A stretch of 64,000 bases of DNA from NCBI RefSeq assembly GCF_014650715.1, contig NZ_BMVM01000008.1, positions 302,291 to 366,290 of the forward strand. The letters are read 5' to 3'. The position numbers were made by a program, and so were the translations under genes. The DNA is from Streptomyces bluensis (GTDB lineage Bacteria; Actinomycetota; Actinomycetes; Streptomycetales; Streptomycetaceae). The notes under the pieces are model-generated. The model was not told where the DNA came from, ran no database searches, and worked only from the letters and a program-made list of their open reading frames with translations. Of this stretch, positions 15,343 through 23,975 are shown one piece after another (position 1 is the first letter of the stretch; each line of letters begins with the position of its first letter).

Positions 15343-16851
15343 TCAACGCTTCTGAACCGCCCCCGCCTCTGCCCCCGCCCCCACCGTGAACCCGATGACC
15401 GTCCCCCCGCCCACCCGCCGGAACGCGAAGGGCTCGCCCCCGTGGGCCGTGGCGACCTCGCGGACGATGGACAGGCCCAGCCCGGAGCCGGGCAGGCTGC
15501 GGGCGGCCGGGGCGCGGTAGAAGCGGTCGAAGACGCGGATCAGGTCGGGGTCGGCGATCCCCGGACCACGGTCGCGGACCTCCACGCGGACGGTTCCGTG
15601 ACCGTCACCGTCACGGTCGCTGTCCGCCTCGCCGTCGCCTCCCGCGGGCCTCTCCGCCTCCATGACGCTGACGCCCGCATCCGGCCCCGTCACCACCACC
15701 TCGATCACGCCCGTCCACCCGCGGTCGAACTTCGCCGCGTTCTCCACCAGGTTCGACACCGCCCGCTGCAGTGCTCCCACCCGCCCGGCGACCGTCGTGT
15801 CCCCGTGTGCCCGCGCCACGACCTCCCGCCCGGTCCGCCGGCGGGCGGCCGCCACCACGTCCTCGACGATGTCCGCGAGCGCCACCCGCTGGACGGGCTC
15901 GGTGCTGGACTGGCCGGCCGCGAGGTCGACCAGCTCGTTGACGAGGTCGGTGAGTTCGCGGGCCTCCTGGGCGAGGTCGGCGACCAGTTCCTCGCGGACC
16001 GGTGCCGGGAACTCGTCGATCCGGCGCAGCAGGGAGATGTTCGTCCGCAACGATGTCAGCGGGGTGCGCAGCTCGTGGCCCGCGTCCTGGACGAGCCGCC
16101 GCTGGTCCTCCTCGGACTGGGCGAGCCGTACCAGCATGCGGTCGAAGGAGCGGCCGAGCCGGCCCACCTCGTCGCGTCCGGTGACCGGCACCTGGATGGA
16201 GAGGCGCCCGGTGCGGGCCACGTCCTCCGCCGCGCCGGCGAGCCGCACCAGACGCCGGGTCATGCGCCGCGCCAGCCACCAGCCGAACAGCCCGGCCGAG
16301 ACGACGACGGCGGCCTCCAGCAGCACGGTCCGCTGCTGCAGCTCCCGCAGCAGGTCCTCCGTGTCGCTGAACTCCTGCGCGACCTGCACGGCCCCCCGGC
16401 CGTCCCCCAGGGCGACGGTGGCCACGCGGTAGCGGTCGTCGCCGAGGGCGACCGTGGCGTGCTCGACCGTACGGCCCGCCACGGCCTCGTCGGCGGTGTC
16501 GCGGTCACGGGTGCGCACGGGCAGGGCCGGGCTGCCCTCGTCGACGAGTTCGCCGCCCGGTCCGAGCACCTGGACGTCCGTGGGCCCCGACCCCATCAGC
16601 TCGCCACGGGGCCCGCCCTGGTCCGAGGACGCGTAGTCCTCGGGGCCGCGCGCCCGTTCCCGTACCTGTTGCTGCAGGTCACGCACCAGCCCGGCGAACA
16701 CCGTCTGCTGGTCCACCCGCACCAGCCGGGCGGCCGCGCTGTAGCTGAGGACCCCGACGAGGACCGTGACGACGGCGGCCACGGCGGCGAAGGACAAGGT
16801 GAAGGTCGCCCGCAGGGAGGAGACCCGGCGCAGGCGGGGGCGCAGGTGCAC
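15343..16851 (-). CDS. sensor histidine kinase, MprB-like
   Basis: 502 residues: first membrane helix at about 15-37, an extracytoplasmic loop, second helix at about 165-190, HAMP at about 190-240, HisKA with phosphoacceptor His in AGHELRTPLTSL (about 255), N-box NLVENAAKFD and G-box DRGPGIAD of the ATPase domain. The GTG start at 16851 abuts the response regulator stop with no gap. A hydrophilic Asp/Gly-rich insert precedes the G1 box (about residues 400-425). Signal unknown. Confidence 0.92.
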   Translation of the reverse strand: MHLRPRLRRVSSLRATFTLSFAAVAAVVTVLVGVLSYSAAARLVRVDQQTVFAGLVRDLQQQVRERARGPEDYASSDQGGPRGELMGSGPTDVQVLGPGGELVDEGSPALPVRTRDRDTADEAVAGRTVEHATVALGDDRYRVATVALGDGRGAVQVAQEFSDTEDLLRELQQRTVLLEAAVVVSAGLFGWWLARRMTRRLVRLAGAAEDVARTGRLSIQVPVTGRDEVGRLGRSFDRMLVRLAQSEEDQRRLVQDAGHELRTPLTSLRTNISLLRRIDEFPAPVREELVADLAQEARELTDLVNELVDLAAGQSSTEPVQRVALADIVEDVVAAARRRTGREVVARAHGDTTVAGRVGALQRAVSNLVENAAKFDRGWTGVIEVVVTGPDAGVSVMEAERPAGGDGEADSDRDGDGHGTVRVEVRDRGPGIADPDLIRVFDRFYRAPAARSLPGSGLGLSIVREVATAHGGEPFAFRRVGGGTVIGFTVGAGAEAGAVQKR

Positions 16852-17562
16852 TCAGTCCTCCCTCAGCACGTACCCCACGCCGCGCACCGTGTGGATCAGC
16901 ACCGGCGCGTCCGGCTCGTCGAGCTTGCGCCGCAGGTAGCCGACGTACACCGCGAGGTTCTTGGAACCCGGGCCGAAGTCGTAGCCCCAGATGCGGTCGT
17001 AGATCGTCGCGTGGTCGAGGACGATCCCGGCGTTGCGCATGAGCAGTTCGAGGAGGTCGAACTCGGTCCGGGTGAGCTCCAGTTCGCGCGTCCCGCGCCA
17101 GGCCCGCCGGGCGTGCACGTCCATCCGCAGCCCGGCGGCGGACAGCAGCCCGGCGGTGTCGCGGTCACCGGACGGCTTGGGCGCCGCTACGGCGTTGCCT
17201 GTTCGGCGCAGCAGGGCCCTCAGGCGGGCGAAGACCTCCTCTACGTCGAATGGCTTAACGACGTAGTCGTCCGCCCCGGCGTCCAGACCGGCGATCCGGT
17301 CGGCCGTCTCGACGAGCGCGGTGAGCATCAGGATCGGCGTCCGATCACCCTCCGCGCGCAGGACACGGCACACCTGGAGACCGTCGATGCCGGGCATCAT
17401 CACGTCCAGTACGAGCACGTCCGGCGTGGTCCGGTGCGCCTGCGCGAGCGCCTCCACGCCGTCGGCGACGGCCGTGACCTCGTAACCCTCCAGGGTCAGC
17501 GCGCGTTCCAGGGCATGTCGGATGGCGCGGTCGTCCTCGGCGAGCAGCACATTCTGGGGCAC
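16852..17562 (-). CDS. OmpR/PhoB-family response regulator
   Basis: 236 residues. The receiver domain has acidic pocket EDD near residue 9, phospho-acceptor Asp in VLVLDVMMPG (about 53) and Lys in DDYVVKPFD. A winged-helix output domain occupies about 140-232 (ELTRTEFDLLELLMRNAG, then VGYLRRKLDE). It lies immediately upstream of its kinase and the pair is probably one transcript. The target genes are not indicated by the sequence. Confidence 0.93.
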   Translation of the reverse strand: MPQNVLLAEDDRAIRHALERALTLEGYEVTAVADGVEALAQAHRTTPDVLVLDVMMPGIDGLQVCRVLRAEGDRTPILMLTALVETADRIAGLDAGADDYVVKPFDVEEVFARLRALLRRTGNAVAAPKPSGDRDTAGLLSAAGLRMDVHARRAWRGTRELELTRTEFDLLELLMRNAGIVLDHATIYDRIWGYDFGPGSKNLAVYVGYLRRKLDEPDAPVLIHTVRGVGYVLRED

Positions 17563-18104
17563 CCGACCAGTCTGCCAAGGTCACGGCCGCCAACCACCTG
17601 ACGGAGTCGAACAGGGACGGGCTTCTTACCCGCCTCTCACCCGGGCCGGGCGGGTGCCTTACCCCGCCGGGCCACCGTGTCCGGTGTGCCAGGCGGGGCG
17701 GACCACCGGACCGAGGTCACGCCGGGAAGGATCGTATGGATCGCATGGGCCGCAGGGAGCGGGAGGAAGGCAGCACGCGCACGGAAGGTGACGAGGCTGC
17801 GGAGGGCGGGGATCAGGGCCGGGATCGGGGCCGGGATCGGAATCGCCCGGATCGCATAAAAAGCGCGGACCGCACGAAGAGCGTGAATCGCATGAATAGC
17901 ATGGACCGGACGGGTCGTGCGAACGGAACGAGGCACGCCGATCGGACGGAGACCGGCGCGTGCCCGCATCACGGCGACGGGACGGATCGGGACGAGGAGG
18001 ACGGGTACGCGCCCCGTACGGAACTGACGAGAAGCGGGCCCCACACCGGACGGGCACCCGCCCCGCACACGACGATCCACCGCACGAAGACGAAGGTCCA
18101 GCGC
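17563..18104. other. 541-bp leader with tandem repeats before the glycosyltransferase
   Basis: The divergent gap between the response regulator and the glycosyltransferase carries 9-bp units (17732-17758) like those at 13483, and a 12-bp GATCGGGGCCGG-type array (about 17810-17860). A decaying DRxKS-coding pattern runs on to about 17920. One frame is open through it and joins the glycosyltransferase, but the sequence is low complexity and I do not count it as protein. Confidence 0.5.
17732..17920. repeat. second locus of GATCGCATG-type short repeats
   Basis: Units TCGTATGGA, TCGCATGGG and CCGCAGGGA at 17732-17758 are followed by GATCGGGGCCGG-type 12-mers and degenerate ATCGCAT/ACCGCAC units to about 17920. 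It is related to the array at 13483-13554. Confidence 0.65.
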
Positions 18105-19382
18105 ATGAAGATCGTGTTCCTGCTGCACAACGCGTACGCCATCGGCGGCACCGTCCGCACGACGCTCAACCTGGCATCGGCACTGGCGGACCACCACGAC
18201 GTGGAGATCGTGTCCATGTCCCGCCACCGCGACACCCCGCGCTTCGCAGTCGACCCTCGGATCGCACTGGTCCCGCTGGTGGACACGCGACCGGGCAGCA
18301 GGGACCTCACGGACCCCGCCTTCGCGCAGCCCGCCGTCGACTTCCCCGCCGAGGACAAACGCCACCACCAGTACACCCGCCTCACCGACCAGCGGGTCCG
18401 CGCCCTTCTCGCCCGCTGCGACGCGGACGTCGTGATCGGCACCCGCCCCGGCATCAACGTGTACGTCGCCCGCTTCGCGCCCCGTCGCGCCCTGCGCATC
18501 GGCCAGGAGCACCTGCGCCACGACGCACACGACAAGCGGCTGCGGAAGGTGCTCGCCCGGCACTACCCGGCGCTGGACGCGGTGGTCACCACCACCGAGG
18601 CGGACGCGAACGCGTACCGCGCCCACATGCCCCTGCGGGGCGTGCACGTGATGTCGGTGCCGAACATCGTGCCGGCGGCCGACGTCTCCCCCTCCCCCGG
18701 CACCGCCCCCGTCATCGCGGCGGCGGGCCGACTGGCCCCCGGGAAACGCTTCGACCTGCTCCTGGAGGCGTTCGCACGGGTCGCGTCGAAGGAACCGGAC
18801 TGGCGGCTGCGCATCTACGGCGGCGGCAAGCAGAAGGAGCGCCTGAACCGCCTCATCGACGAGCTCGGCCTCTCCGGCCGGGCCCGCCTCATGGGTCCGC
18901 GCACCCCCATCGAGGCCGAGTTCGCCAAGGCGTCGCTGGTGGTGAGCGCCTCGGACGCGGAGTCTTTCGGGATGACGCTGGTCGAGGCGATGCGCTGCGG
19001 GGTGCCGGTCGTCAGCACGGACTGCCCGCTCGGGCCCGCCGAGATCATCACCGACGGCGTCGACGGCCGCCTCGTCCCGGTCGGCGACCCACGCGCCCTC
19101 GCCGACGCCATCCTCGAACTGATCGCCGACGAGCCGACCCGCCGCGCCATGGGCGCCGCCGCCCTCAAGAGCGCCCACCGCTACGACGCGGCCCCCATCC
19201 TCGCCCGCTACGAGCTCCTCTTCGCCGAACTCCGCGCCACCCGCTGCCGCCGCGCCTGGGAACGGGAACGGGCCCGGATGACGTCCTGGACCCTCCGCTT
19301 GAACCGCTCACTGCGTCGCCGAGCACGGTCCTGGGCCACCCGCGTGGGGTGGCCCAGGACGCGGGCGGCTCGGGAGACATGA
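18105..19382 (+). CDS. GT4-family glycosyltransferase
   Basis: 425 residues from ATG 18105 (MKIVFLLHNAYAIGGTVRTT). The N-terminal Gly-rich loop AIGGTVRTTLNLA, the C-terminal nucleotide-sugar site ESFGMTLVEAMRCGVPVV (E-x7-E, about residues 285-302) and AAAGRLAPGKRFD mark a GT-B retaining GT4 enzyme. Similar actinobacterial proteins act on wall or exopolysaccharide precursors; the acceptor is unknown. The last about 20 codons encode a perfect 14-bp stem (19328-19359), so the C-terminus is read through a terminator-like hairpin. Confidence 0.88.
   Translation: MKIVFLLHNAYAIGGTVRTTLNLASALADHHDVEIVSMSRHRDTPRFAVDPRIALVPLVDTRPGSRDLTDPAFAQPAVDFPAEDKRHHQYTRLTDQRVRALLARCDADVVIGTRPGINVYVARFAPRRALRIGQEHLRHDAHDKRLRKVLARHYPALDAVVTTTEADANAYRAHMPLRGVHVMSVPNIVPAADVSPSPGTAPVIAAAGRLAPGKRFDLLLEAFARVASKEPDWRLRIYGGGKQKERLNRLIDELGLSGRARLMGPRTPIEAEFAKASLVVSASDAESFGMTLVEAMRCGVPVVSTDCPLGPAEIITDGVDGRLVPVGDPRALADAILELIADEPTRRAMGAAALKSAHRYDAAPILARYELLFAELRATRCRRAWERERARMTSWTLRLNRSLRRRARSWATRVGWPRTRAARET
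19328..19359 (+). terminator. hairpin inside the 3' end of the glycosyltransferase gene
   Basis: GTCCTGGGCCACCC, loop GCGT, then GGGGTGGCCCAGGAC: a perfect 14-bp stem lying before the stop codon. It is terminator-like but coding. Confidence 0.55.
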
Positions 19383-19528
19383 GGGCACCCGATGCCGGCC
19401 GGCCGGCCCCGGTGTGCCCTCAGCCCGGGGCCGGCCGCGCCACACATGGGCGCGGGGACTTCGCCCCTCCGGCCCTCCGCCCCTCCGGCCCTCGGACCTT
19501 CCGGCCCTCCGCCCCCCTCCGCCGATTC

Positions 19529-20254
19529 CTACGCGCCCCGTGAAGGGCTCAGCGCCGCGAGTTGCTGCGCGAAGGGAACCACGTCCGGCAACGCGGCCCC
19601 CGTCCCACGGAGCACGGGCTCGGAGCTCGACGCGGACGTGAGCTCGGGCGCGGACTCGGATTCGGACGCGGACGCGGACTCGGACGCCGACTCGGATACG
19701 GACTCGGATACGGACTCGGACGCGCCACCCCGCAGCCCTCCCCGCAGCCCGCCCATCAGCCCCGCCAGCTCCCCCGCCGCCCTCTCGACCCGCCCGGCGA
19801 GCCCTTCCGCCCCCCAGTCCTCGGACGCCGCGTACACGGCCGTCGGTACGACGATCGCGCGCAGGTAGGCGAACAGCGGGCGCAGCGCATGCTCCAGGAC
19901 CAGCGAGTGACGGGCCGTACCACCGGTCGCCGCGACCAGCACCGGCTTCCCCGCCAGCGCGTCCCGGTCGAGCACGTCGAAGAACGACTTGAACAGCCCG
20001 CTGTACGACGCGGAGAACACCGGTGTGACCACGATCAGCCCGTCCGCGGCCGTCACCGCGTCCAGCGCGGAGGACAGCCGTGGCCCCGGGAAGCCGTTGG
20101 TGAGGTGGTGGGCGATCTCGACGGCCAGGTCGCGCAGCTCGACGACCTGGACCTCGGCGTCGGTGCGCTCCGCGGTCGCGGCGGCGAGCCGGTCCCCCAG
20201 CAGCCGCGTGGACGACGGAACGCTCAGCCCGGCCGACACGACGACGAGCCTCAT
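19529..20254 (-). CDS. NAD(P)H-dependent FMN reductase (CE1759 family)
   Basis: 241 residues of the flavodoxin-like FMN reductase fold. The flavin phosphate loop is in VVVSAGLSVPSSTRLL, and TPVFSASYSGLFKSFFD is typical. It should supply reduced flavin to the LLM oxidoreductase encoded just upstream, with which it overlaps by ATGA. An acidic Ser-Glu repeat (about residues 180-205) interrupts the C-terminal region and is encoded by GACTCGGAT-type tandem DNA. Confidence 0.87.
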   Translation of the reverse strand: MRLVVVSAGLSVPSSTRLLGDRLAAATAERTDAEVQVVELRDLAVEIAHHLTNGFPGPRLSSALDAVTAADGLIVVTPVFSASYSGLFKSFFDVLDRDALAGKPVLVAATGGTARHSLVLEHALRPLFAYLRAIVVPTAVYAASEDWGAEGLAGRVERAAGELAGLMGGLRGGLRGGASESVSESVSESASESASASESESAPELTSASSSEPVLRGTGAALPDVVPFAQQLAALSPSRGA

Positions 20255-21411
20255 GCGGTACGCACCTCCTCGGCGGGCTCCCCGCCCTTGCCGTTGGGCT
20301 GCTTGTCGTTGGCCTGCCTGTCGTGGGCCTGCTTGTCGTGGGCGGCGGCGAGCAGGGACTGGTGCGTCGGCGCGTCCGGCACGTCTGCCGGGCGTCCCTT
20401 CGCGAACTCCTCGCGCAGTACCGGCACGACCTCCTCGCCGAGCAGGTCGATCTGCTCCAGCACGGTCTTCAGCGGCAGCCCGGCGTGGTCGACCAGGAAC
20501 AGCTGGCGCTGGTAGTCACCGGCGTACTTCCGGAAGGCCAGCGTCTTCTCGATCACCTGCTCCGGGGTACCGACCGTCAGCGGCGTCTGGTCCATGAAGT
20601 CCTCCAGCGAGGGCCCGTGACCGTAGACCGGCGCGACATCGAAGTACGGCCGGAACTCGCGCACCGCGTCCTGGGAGTTCCTCCGCATGAAGACATGCCC
20701 GCCCAACCCGACGATCGCCTGCTCGGGCGTGCCGTGCCCGTAGTGCGCGTACCGGGTGCGGTACAGCTCGACCATCTGCTGGGTGTGGCTCGCCGGCCAG
20801 AAGATGTTGTTGTGGAAGAAGCCGTCGCCGTAGTACGCGGCCTGTTCGGCGATCTCCGGGGAGCGGATGGAGCCGTGCCAGACGAACGGGGGTACGCCGT
20901 CCATCGGGCGAGGTGTGGACGTGAAGCCCTGGAGCGGCGTACGGAACGTGCCCTCCCAGTTCACGACGTCCTCGCGCCACAGCCGGCGCAGCAGGGCGTA
21001 GTTCTCGATGGCGAGGTTGATGCCCTGCCGGATGTCCTGCCCGAACCACGGGTACACCGGCCCGGTGTTGCCACGCCCCATCATGAGGTCCACCCGGCCG
21101 TCGGCCAGGTGCTGGAGCATCGCGTAGTCCTCGGCGATCTTCACCGGGTCGTTGGTGGTGATGAGGGTGGTGGCGGTGGAGAGGACCAGCCGCTCGGTGC
21201 GGGCGGCGATCCAGCCCAGCATGGTCGTGGGCGACGACGGCACGAACGGCGGGTTGTGGTGCTCCCCCGTCGCGAACACGTCGAGCCCGACCTCCTCGGC
21301 CTTCCGCGCGATCGCGACCATGGCCTTGATGCGCTCGCGCTCGGTCGGCGTCCGGCCCGTGGTCGGGTCGGGGGTCACGTCGCCGACGCTGAAGATCCCG
21401 AACTGCATCAT
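20251..21411 (-). CDS. LLM-class flavin-dependent oxidoreductase (CE1758 family)
   Basis: 386 residues, luciferase-like TIM barrel. It begins MMQFGIFSVGDVTPD and contains ATGEHHNPPFVPSSP and LMMGRGNTGPVYPWFG, which resemble the flavin and substrate region of the family. The ATG at 21411 follows GGAGG by 10 nt; an open extension upstream is not needed. It is coupled to the FMN reductase, giving a two-component flavin monooxygenase of unknown substrate. The C-terminus has a Lys/Gln/Asn/Asp-rich repeat (HDKQAHDRQANDKQ). Confidence 0.9.
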   Translation of the reverse strand: MMQFGIFSVGDVTPDPTTGRTPTERERIKAMVAIARKAEEVGLDVFATGEHHNPPFVPSSPTTMLGWIAARTERLVLSTATTLITTNDPVKIAEDYAMLQHLADGRVDLMMGRGNTGPVYPWFGQDIRQGINLAIENYALLRRLWREDVVNWEGTFRTPLQGFTSTPRPMDGVPPFVWHGSIRSPEIAEQAAYYGDGFFHNNIFWPASHTQQMVELYRTRYAHYGHGTPEQAIVGLGGHVFMRRNSQDAVREFRPYFDVAPVYGHGPSLEDFMDQTPLTVGTPEQVIEKTLAFRKYAGDYQRQLFLVDHAGLPLKTVLEQIDLLGEEVVPVLREEFAKGRPADVPDAPTHQSLLAAAHDKQAHDRQANDKQPNGKGGEPAEEVRTA

Positions 21412-21589
21412 CGTTTGCCGCCCTCCATGTTGTTTACGATTCAACTATACCCGCAAACGGGAACCCCCGCCGCACTATTCCCCCCAGCCGACGCCCACAG
21501 CCGACGCCCACAGGAACTGCACAGGGCGCTGCACAGGACGCCCCGACGGGACGCGGCCCACTGTCAGACCCCGCGCCTACCCTCTCCTC
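21412..21589. promoter_or_regulatory. divergent promoter region, LLM oxidoreductase / AraC regulator
   Basis: A 178-bp gap between two outward-facing genes. The part near the LLM gene is unusually AT-rich for this genome (about 21425-21460) and reads GTTGAATCGTAAACAAC on the minus strand just before its ribosome site. This is a candidate operator or promoter core. Confidence 0.4.
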
Positions 21590-22462
21590 ATGGCCGCCCC
21601 ACGCCGTGACACCCGAGGCATCGTCGACGCGCCGGAGCTCTTCTCCCGCGTCCGCTTCCGCCGTCGCGAGCCGGCCGCACCGCTCCGCCCCTACCTGGAG
21701 CACTACTGGCTGATCGACTGGGACCTGACCGAGCCCTACGTCTCCCACGTCGTCCCCCACCCCTCCGTCAACATCGTCTTCCAGCGGTACGAGACCCAGG
21801 AGCCCTCCGGCCTCGGGAAGACCGGCTTCGGGAAGGCCGCCTCCGGAGAAGTCACGTTCGGAGAGGTCGCCGGCATCGGCCTCGACCTGTTCGCCCAGAA
21901 GCTGGAGGGACGGGGACATGTCTGCGGCATCCAGTTCCGCCCCGGCGGCTTCCGCCCCTTCGCGCCCGAGCGGCCGGTCAGCGACTGGACGGGCCGGCGG
22001 ATACGGCTGCCGGAGGCGTACCCGGGACGCGACGCCGCAGCCGACACCGAGGCCGTCCTCAGCCCCGCCTCCGACGACGCCCGCGTCACCGCCCTCGACG
22101 AGTACCTGCTCGCCCTCGACCCGAAGCCCGACCCCCAGGCCGACCTCGCCATGACCCTCGTCGACCGCATCCGCACCGACCGCGCCATCCGCCGCGTCGG
22201 CGACTTCGCCCGCGGCGAGGGCATGTCCGTACGGCTCATGCAGCGACTGTTCGCCGCGTACGTCGGCGTCGGGCCGAAGTGGGTCATCCTCCGCTACCGC
22301 ATCCACGAGGCCCTGGAACGCGCCGAGACCGACCAGGCCGTCGACTGGGCCGCCCTCGCCGCCGACCTCGGCTACGCCGACCAGGCCCACCTCGCCCGCG
22401 ACTTCACCGCCACGGTCGGGGTACCGCCCACGGCCTACGCGGAGGCCACCATGCGCACATGA
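21590..22462 (+). CDS. AraC-type helix-turn-helix regulator (DUF6597-like N-terminus)
   Basis: 290 residues. The N-terminal effector region begins around LRPYLEHYWLIDWDL and includes HPSVNIVFQRYE. The C-terminal AraC HTH occupies about residues 185-285 (FARGEGMSVRLMQRLFAAYVG, then LGYADQAHLARDFTATVGVP). A small duplication, GLGKTGFGKAASGEVTFGEV, sits at about 77-96. It is divergent from the LLM/FMN reductase operon and may control it. Confidence 0.87.
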   Translation: MAAPRRDTRGIVDAPELFSRVRFRRREPAAPLRPYLEHYWLIDWDLTEPYVSHVVPHPSVNIVFQRYETQEPSGLGKTGFGKAASGEVTFGEVAGIGLDLFAQKLEGRGHVCGIQFRPGGFRPFAPERPVSDWTGRRIRLPEAYPGRDAAADTEAVLSPASDDARVTALDEYLLALDPKPDPQADLAMTLVDRIRTDRAIRRVGDFARGEGMSVRLMQRLFAAYVGVGPKWVILRYRIHEALERAETDQAVDWAALAADLGYADQAHLARDFTATVGVPPTAYAEATMRT

Positions 22463-22489
22463 AGCACGCGTCGAGGCCGGGCCGACCGG

Positions 22490-22681
22490 CTACTTCGCCT
22501 GCAGAACCGCGTAGATCATCACGAACGCCACGAGATGGATACCGAACAGGAAGTAGGCGAGGTACCACCACACATACCGCTCGTTCTTCTTCTCCTCGGC
22601 CAGACGCCGCCGCTCCAGCGAGAGCTCACCGGAGTCACCGGAGTCACCGCGCTCCCCGGACTCCCCAGGCTCCTCGGGCAT
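22490..22681 (-). CDS. small membrane protein
   Basis: 63 residues from ATG 22681 (MPEEPGESGERGDSGDSGEL). An acidic Gly/Ser/Glu N-terminus, a charged LERRRLAEEKKNER segment and one hydrophobic helix at the C-terminus (about residues 40-60). The ATG overlaps the SDR stop codon (ATGA), so it is translated with the SDR. The frame is open upstream inside the SDR gene, but overlap coupling supports this start. Function unknown. Confidence 0.7.
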   Translation of the reverse strand: MPEEPGESGERGDSGDSGELSLERRRLAEEKKNERYVWWYLAYFLFGIHLVAFVMIYAVLQAK

Positions 22682-23460
22682 CAGTGCTCCCGATGGACCT
22701 TGGTGTTGGAGGCCTGAGCACGGGGCCGCAGGACCAGCAGGTCCACGTTGACATGGCTGGGCCGGGTGACCGCCCATGTGATGGTGTCCGCCACGTCGTC
22801 GGCGGTCAGCGGCTCGGCCACGCCCTCGTACACCCGCGCCGCCTTCTCCTTGTCGCCGCCGAAGCGGGTCAGCGCGAACTCGTCCGTCTTCACCATGCCC
22901 GGCGCGATCTCGATCACCCGCACCGGCGTACCCACGATCTCCAGCCGCAGCGTCTCCGCCAGCACGTGCGCACCGTGCTTGGCCGCGACGTACCCCCCGC
23001 CGCCCTCGTACGTGCCGTGCCCAGCCGTGGACGACACCACGACGACCGTGCCGTCACCGCTCGCCGTGAGCGCCGGAAGCAGCGCCTGGGTCAGGTTCAG
23101 GGTGCCGATGACGTTCGTCTCGTACATGCGGCGCCAGTCCTCCGGGTCACCCGTGGCGACCGGATCCGCGCCGAGCGCGCCACCCGCGTTGTTCACCAGC
23201 ACGCCGACCGTCCTGAACGCGGTGGCGAACTCGTCGACGGCCGCCCGGTCCGTCACATCCAGCGCGTACGCCGCCGCCGAGTGCCCCGCCGCGGTGATCT
23301 CCTCCGCCAGCGCCTCGATCCGGTCCTTGCGGCGCGCGGTCAGCACCACGCGGTACCCGGCCGCGGCCAGCTGCCGGGCCGTCGCGGCCCCGATACCGCT
23401 ACTCGCACCCGTGACGACAGCGATACGGGAGGCGGCGGACGGTGTTGCGGGGGCGGTCAT
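22681..23460 (-). CDS. SDR-family NAD(P)-dependent oxidoreductase
   Basis: 259-residue classical short-chain dehydrogenase: cofactor loop TGASSGIG (about residues 19-26), NNAGG, and catalytic Ser plus YVAAK (Tyr-x3-Lys). The Arg-rich VVLTARRKDR after the first beta unit suggests NADP(H). The start at 23460 has GAGGAG 8 nt upstream; the open frame beyond it is unconserved. Coupled to the small membrane protein. Substrate unknown. Confidence 0.92.
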   Translation of the reverse strand: MTAPATPSAASRIAVVTGASSGIGAATARQLAAAGYRVVLTARRKDRIEALAEEITAAGHSAAAYALDVTDRAAVDEFATAFRTVGVLVNNAGGALGADPVATGDPEDWRRMYETNVIGTLNLTQALLPALTASGDGTVVVVSSTAGHGTYEGGGGYVAAKHGAHVLAETLRLEIVGTPVRVIEIAPGMVKTDEFALTRFGGDKEKAARVYEGVAEPLTADDVADTITWAVTRPSHVNVDLLVLRPRAQASNTKVHREH

Positions 23461-23545
23461 GGACGTGACTCCTCGGTACCGGACGGGCGGTATACCCGAC
23501 GGGCGGTTGCTCCTGTGCAAGGAAAGGACAAGGAAAGGATAGGTG

Positions 23546-23884
23546 TCAGCTCCCGCCCCTCGGCGCGTACATGATCACCGCCATCCCCACCAGACAGACC
23601 AGCGCCCCGGTCACGTCCCACCGGTCCGGCCGGTACCCGTCCGCGACCATCCCCCACGCCAGCGAACCCGCCACGAACACCCCGCCGTACGCCGCGAGGA
23701 CGCGACCGAAGTTCGCATCGGGCTGAAGAGTCGCCACGAACCCGTACGCCCCGAGCGCGATGACCCCCGCCCCGATCCACACCCACCCACGGTGCTCCCG
23801 CACCCCTTGCCAGACCAGCCACGCACCACCGATCTCGAACAACGCGGCAACGACGAACAGGGCGACGGAACGAGCGACAAGCAT
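23546..23884 (-). CDS. YnfA/UPF0060 family membrane protein
   Basis: 112 residues with four membrane helices (VALFVVAALFEIGGAWLVWQ; WVWIGAGVIALGAYGFV; VLAAYGGVFVAGSLAWG; ALVCLVGMAVIMYA). FEIGG and the AYGGVFV segment match the family, which is related to small multidrug transporters. Start taken at 23884 (MLVARSVALF). No partner gene. Confidence 0.88.
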   Translation of the reverse strand: MLVARSVALFVVAALFEIGGAWLVWQGVREHRGWVWIGAGVIALGAYGFVATLQPDANFGRVLAAYGGVFVAGSLAWGMVADGYRPDRWDVTGALVCLVGMAVIMYAPRGGS

Positions 23885-23975
23885 GAAGCAACCCTGGCAC
23901 ACGCCCCCATGCCCTGCTGTGGGGCCCCCGGCCCACGGTGGGCGTGACGCACGATCGCCGCGCCCACCGCTTTCG

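Noticed and set aside
17736..18104. 123-codon N-terminal extension of the glycosyltransferase
   Set aside because: Low complexity and encoded by tandem repeats; a normal GT4 N-terminus begins at 18105.
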